Source: CAYLJJ01 sp964384025
GTDB taxonomy: Bacteria; Myxococcota_A; Bradymonadia; UBA7976; UBA1532
Length of the DNA stretch: 6,774 bases
Assembly (NCBI GenBank): GCA_964384025.1
Contig: CAYLJJ010000182.1
Location: 1 to 6,774, forward strand
Reading direction: 5' to 3'
This document shows, piece after piece, positions 6,110-6,774 of this stretch. A model generated the notes under the pieces. That model worked only from the letters and a program-made list of their open reading frames with translations. It ran no database searches and was not told the DNA's origin. Position 1 is the first letter of the stretch. Every line of letters begins with the position of its first letter. The translations under genes were made by a program, and so were the position numbers.

Positions 6110-6774
6110 TCATTCTCTGTATCTCTCCTCAGCTCCCTCTGGCCGCCCCGCCGCCCCCGCCGGGACCCTATGAGGCTCCGCTCTTAGAGGGAGAGGTGCC
6201 CATCCCGCCTTGGAAGCGGCGCCGCCGTATAGGGGTCAAGGGCCTCAAGGGGCGTGGTAAGGGGCTGATCAAACTCAACAGTTGGCCTCCAGAGCCACTG
6301 AGCCCAAAGAAGCTGAAGCCACAGCGCTTTGGCGCCGCTCTGCGCAGCCTCTGTGGACCGGAGCTCTCTAAGAGGCGGGGGCAGCGCTACAGCGCTTGGA
6401 TCTTGGAGTACGCCCAGCGCTTTAAGGTTGACCCCTTTCTGCTGGCGGCCTTGATCTATCGTCAGAGTCGCTGTGACGCTCGCAAAGAGAGCGGCTTTGG
6501 CCTGGGCCTGACTGGCATCAACCTGAGGATGTATCGAGCAGACTTCAAGGGGCGGAGCTATCACTATCACATCTTTAAGGAGGGGGTATGGGAGCCACAA
6601 GAACTGAAGCTGCCGGACTTTCGCTTCTCCAAAGCGCAGCTCAAAAAAGCGCGACCCAGCCTCTACTTTGGGGCCGCTCTGCTCTCGATGTGGAAGGCGC
6701 AATGGCCCGCGCTGAGGACCGCTTTTGCTTCAGTCCCTCACCGTCACTTTGTCTCTCATTTTCTCTGGGGAGAT
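6088..6774 (+). CDS. Exported lytic-transglycosylase-like protein, 3'-truncated, catalytic Glu replaced by Gln
   Basis: The frame is open for 229 codons to the window end, so the C-terminus is missing. It begins with a Sec signal peptide (MAARILLIILCISPQLPLAA); Cys11 has no proper lipobox. A Pro-rich stretch and a strongly basic segment with KRRRR (43-47) and KGLKGRGKG (51-59) come next. From about residue 98 the sequence looks like an SLT/lysozyme-fold transglycosylase: YSAWILEYAQRFKVDPFLLAALIYRQSRCDA matches the pattern in which an ES follows the LIYR-type helix, and SGFGLGLTGIN matches the later GAxGLxQI motif. At the catalytic position the sequence has Gln126 (CAG at 6463-6465), and the motif Gln is Gly143. 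Either the protein binds peptidoglycan without cutting it, or it belongs to a divergent family with another catalytic residue. It overlaps the amidase gene by 22 bases, so they are probably co-expressed. The fold call is moderate, the activity uncertain. Confidence 0.75.
   Translation, partial: MAARILLIILCISPQLPLAAPPPPPGPYEAPLLEGEVPIPPWKRRRRIGVKGLKGRGKGLIKLNSWPPEPLSPKKLKPQRFGAALRSLCGPELSKRRGQRYSAWILEYAQRFKVDPFLLAALIYRQSRCDARKESGFGLGLTGINLRMYRADFKGRSYHYHIFKEGVWEPQELKLPDFRFSKAQLKKARPSLYFGAALLSMWKAQWPALRTAFASVPHRHFVSHFLWGD

Noticed and set aside
6088..6121. Lipoprotein signal at Cys11 of the transglycosylase-like protein
   Set aside because: The residues before Cys are I-I-L, and the -1 position is Leu rather than Gly, Ala or Ser, so the lipobox is not satisfied. 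An ordinary signal peptide ending near LPLAA fits better.
6184..6702. 172-codon minus-strand open frame near the end
   Set aside because: It is antisense to the transglycosylase-like gene, which has a signal peptide, a Shine-Dalgarno and SLT-like motifs. The minus product shows no recognisable domain.

Overview
The window is a GC-rich bacterial contig end (about 60% G+C by eye) that opens with 48 consecutive C, which looks like a sequencing or assembly artefact. The gene content points to a Gram-negative, delta-proteobacteria-like organism, with Myxococcota or Bradymonadota as my best guess. The reasons are a coiled-coil protein with a PilZ domain of the myxobacterial type, a von Willebrand A plus FHA receptor-like protein, Sec and Tat signal peptides, and several peptidoglycan-directed proteins. 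This placement is inference; there is no rRNA or marker gene.

Layout. Bases 49-744 (+) are the C-terminal half of a concentrative nucleoside transporter (NupC/CNT family), truncated by the poly-C block. Bases 745-997 are a convergent intergenic stretch with no gene but with inverted repeats. Bases 998-1783 (-) encode a coiled-coil PilZ protein, a predicted c-di-GMP receptor. Bases 1784-1874 are a divergent, promoter-sized gap.

From 1875 to the window end lies one tightly packed plus-strand cluster of five genes, joined by overlaps or zero-length gaps. In order they are: a four-helix membrane protein faintly like HemJ/CopD; a 109-residue protein with a twin-arginine signal and no recognised domain; a membrane protein with a periplasmic vWA-like domain, one transmembrane helix, a zinc ribbon and a cytoplasmic FHA domain; a 659-residue protein with no signal peptide that combines a zinc N-acetylmuramoyl-L-alanine amidase domain, an M23-like domain and a C-terminal 'CKHVTEW ... 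WW ... IW' module; and an exported lysozyme/lytic-transglycosylase-like protein that runs off the window end.

How they may work together (inference). The five genes look like one transcription unit devoted to the cell envelope: two peptidoglycan-directed proteins next to a membrane protein that could link periplasm and cytoplasm. Several domains have altered signature residues. The vWA metal site is incomplete, the FHA domain lacks its usual Arg and Ser, the M23 domain has its Asp and His ligands exchanged, and the transglycosylase-like domain has Gln where the catalytic Glu is expected. This combination is the most unusual thing in the window and may be an undescribed envelope-remodelling or effector-type system. 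The neighbouring PilZ gene is divergent and may or may not belong to it.
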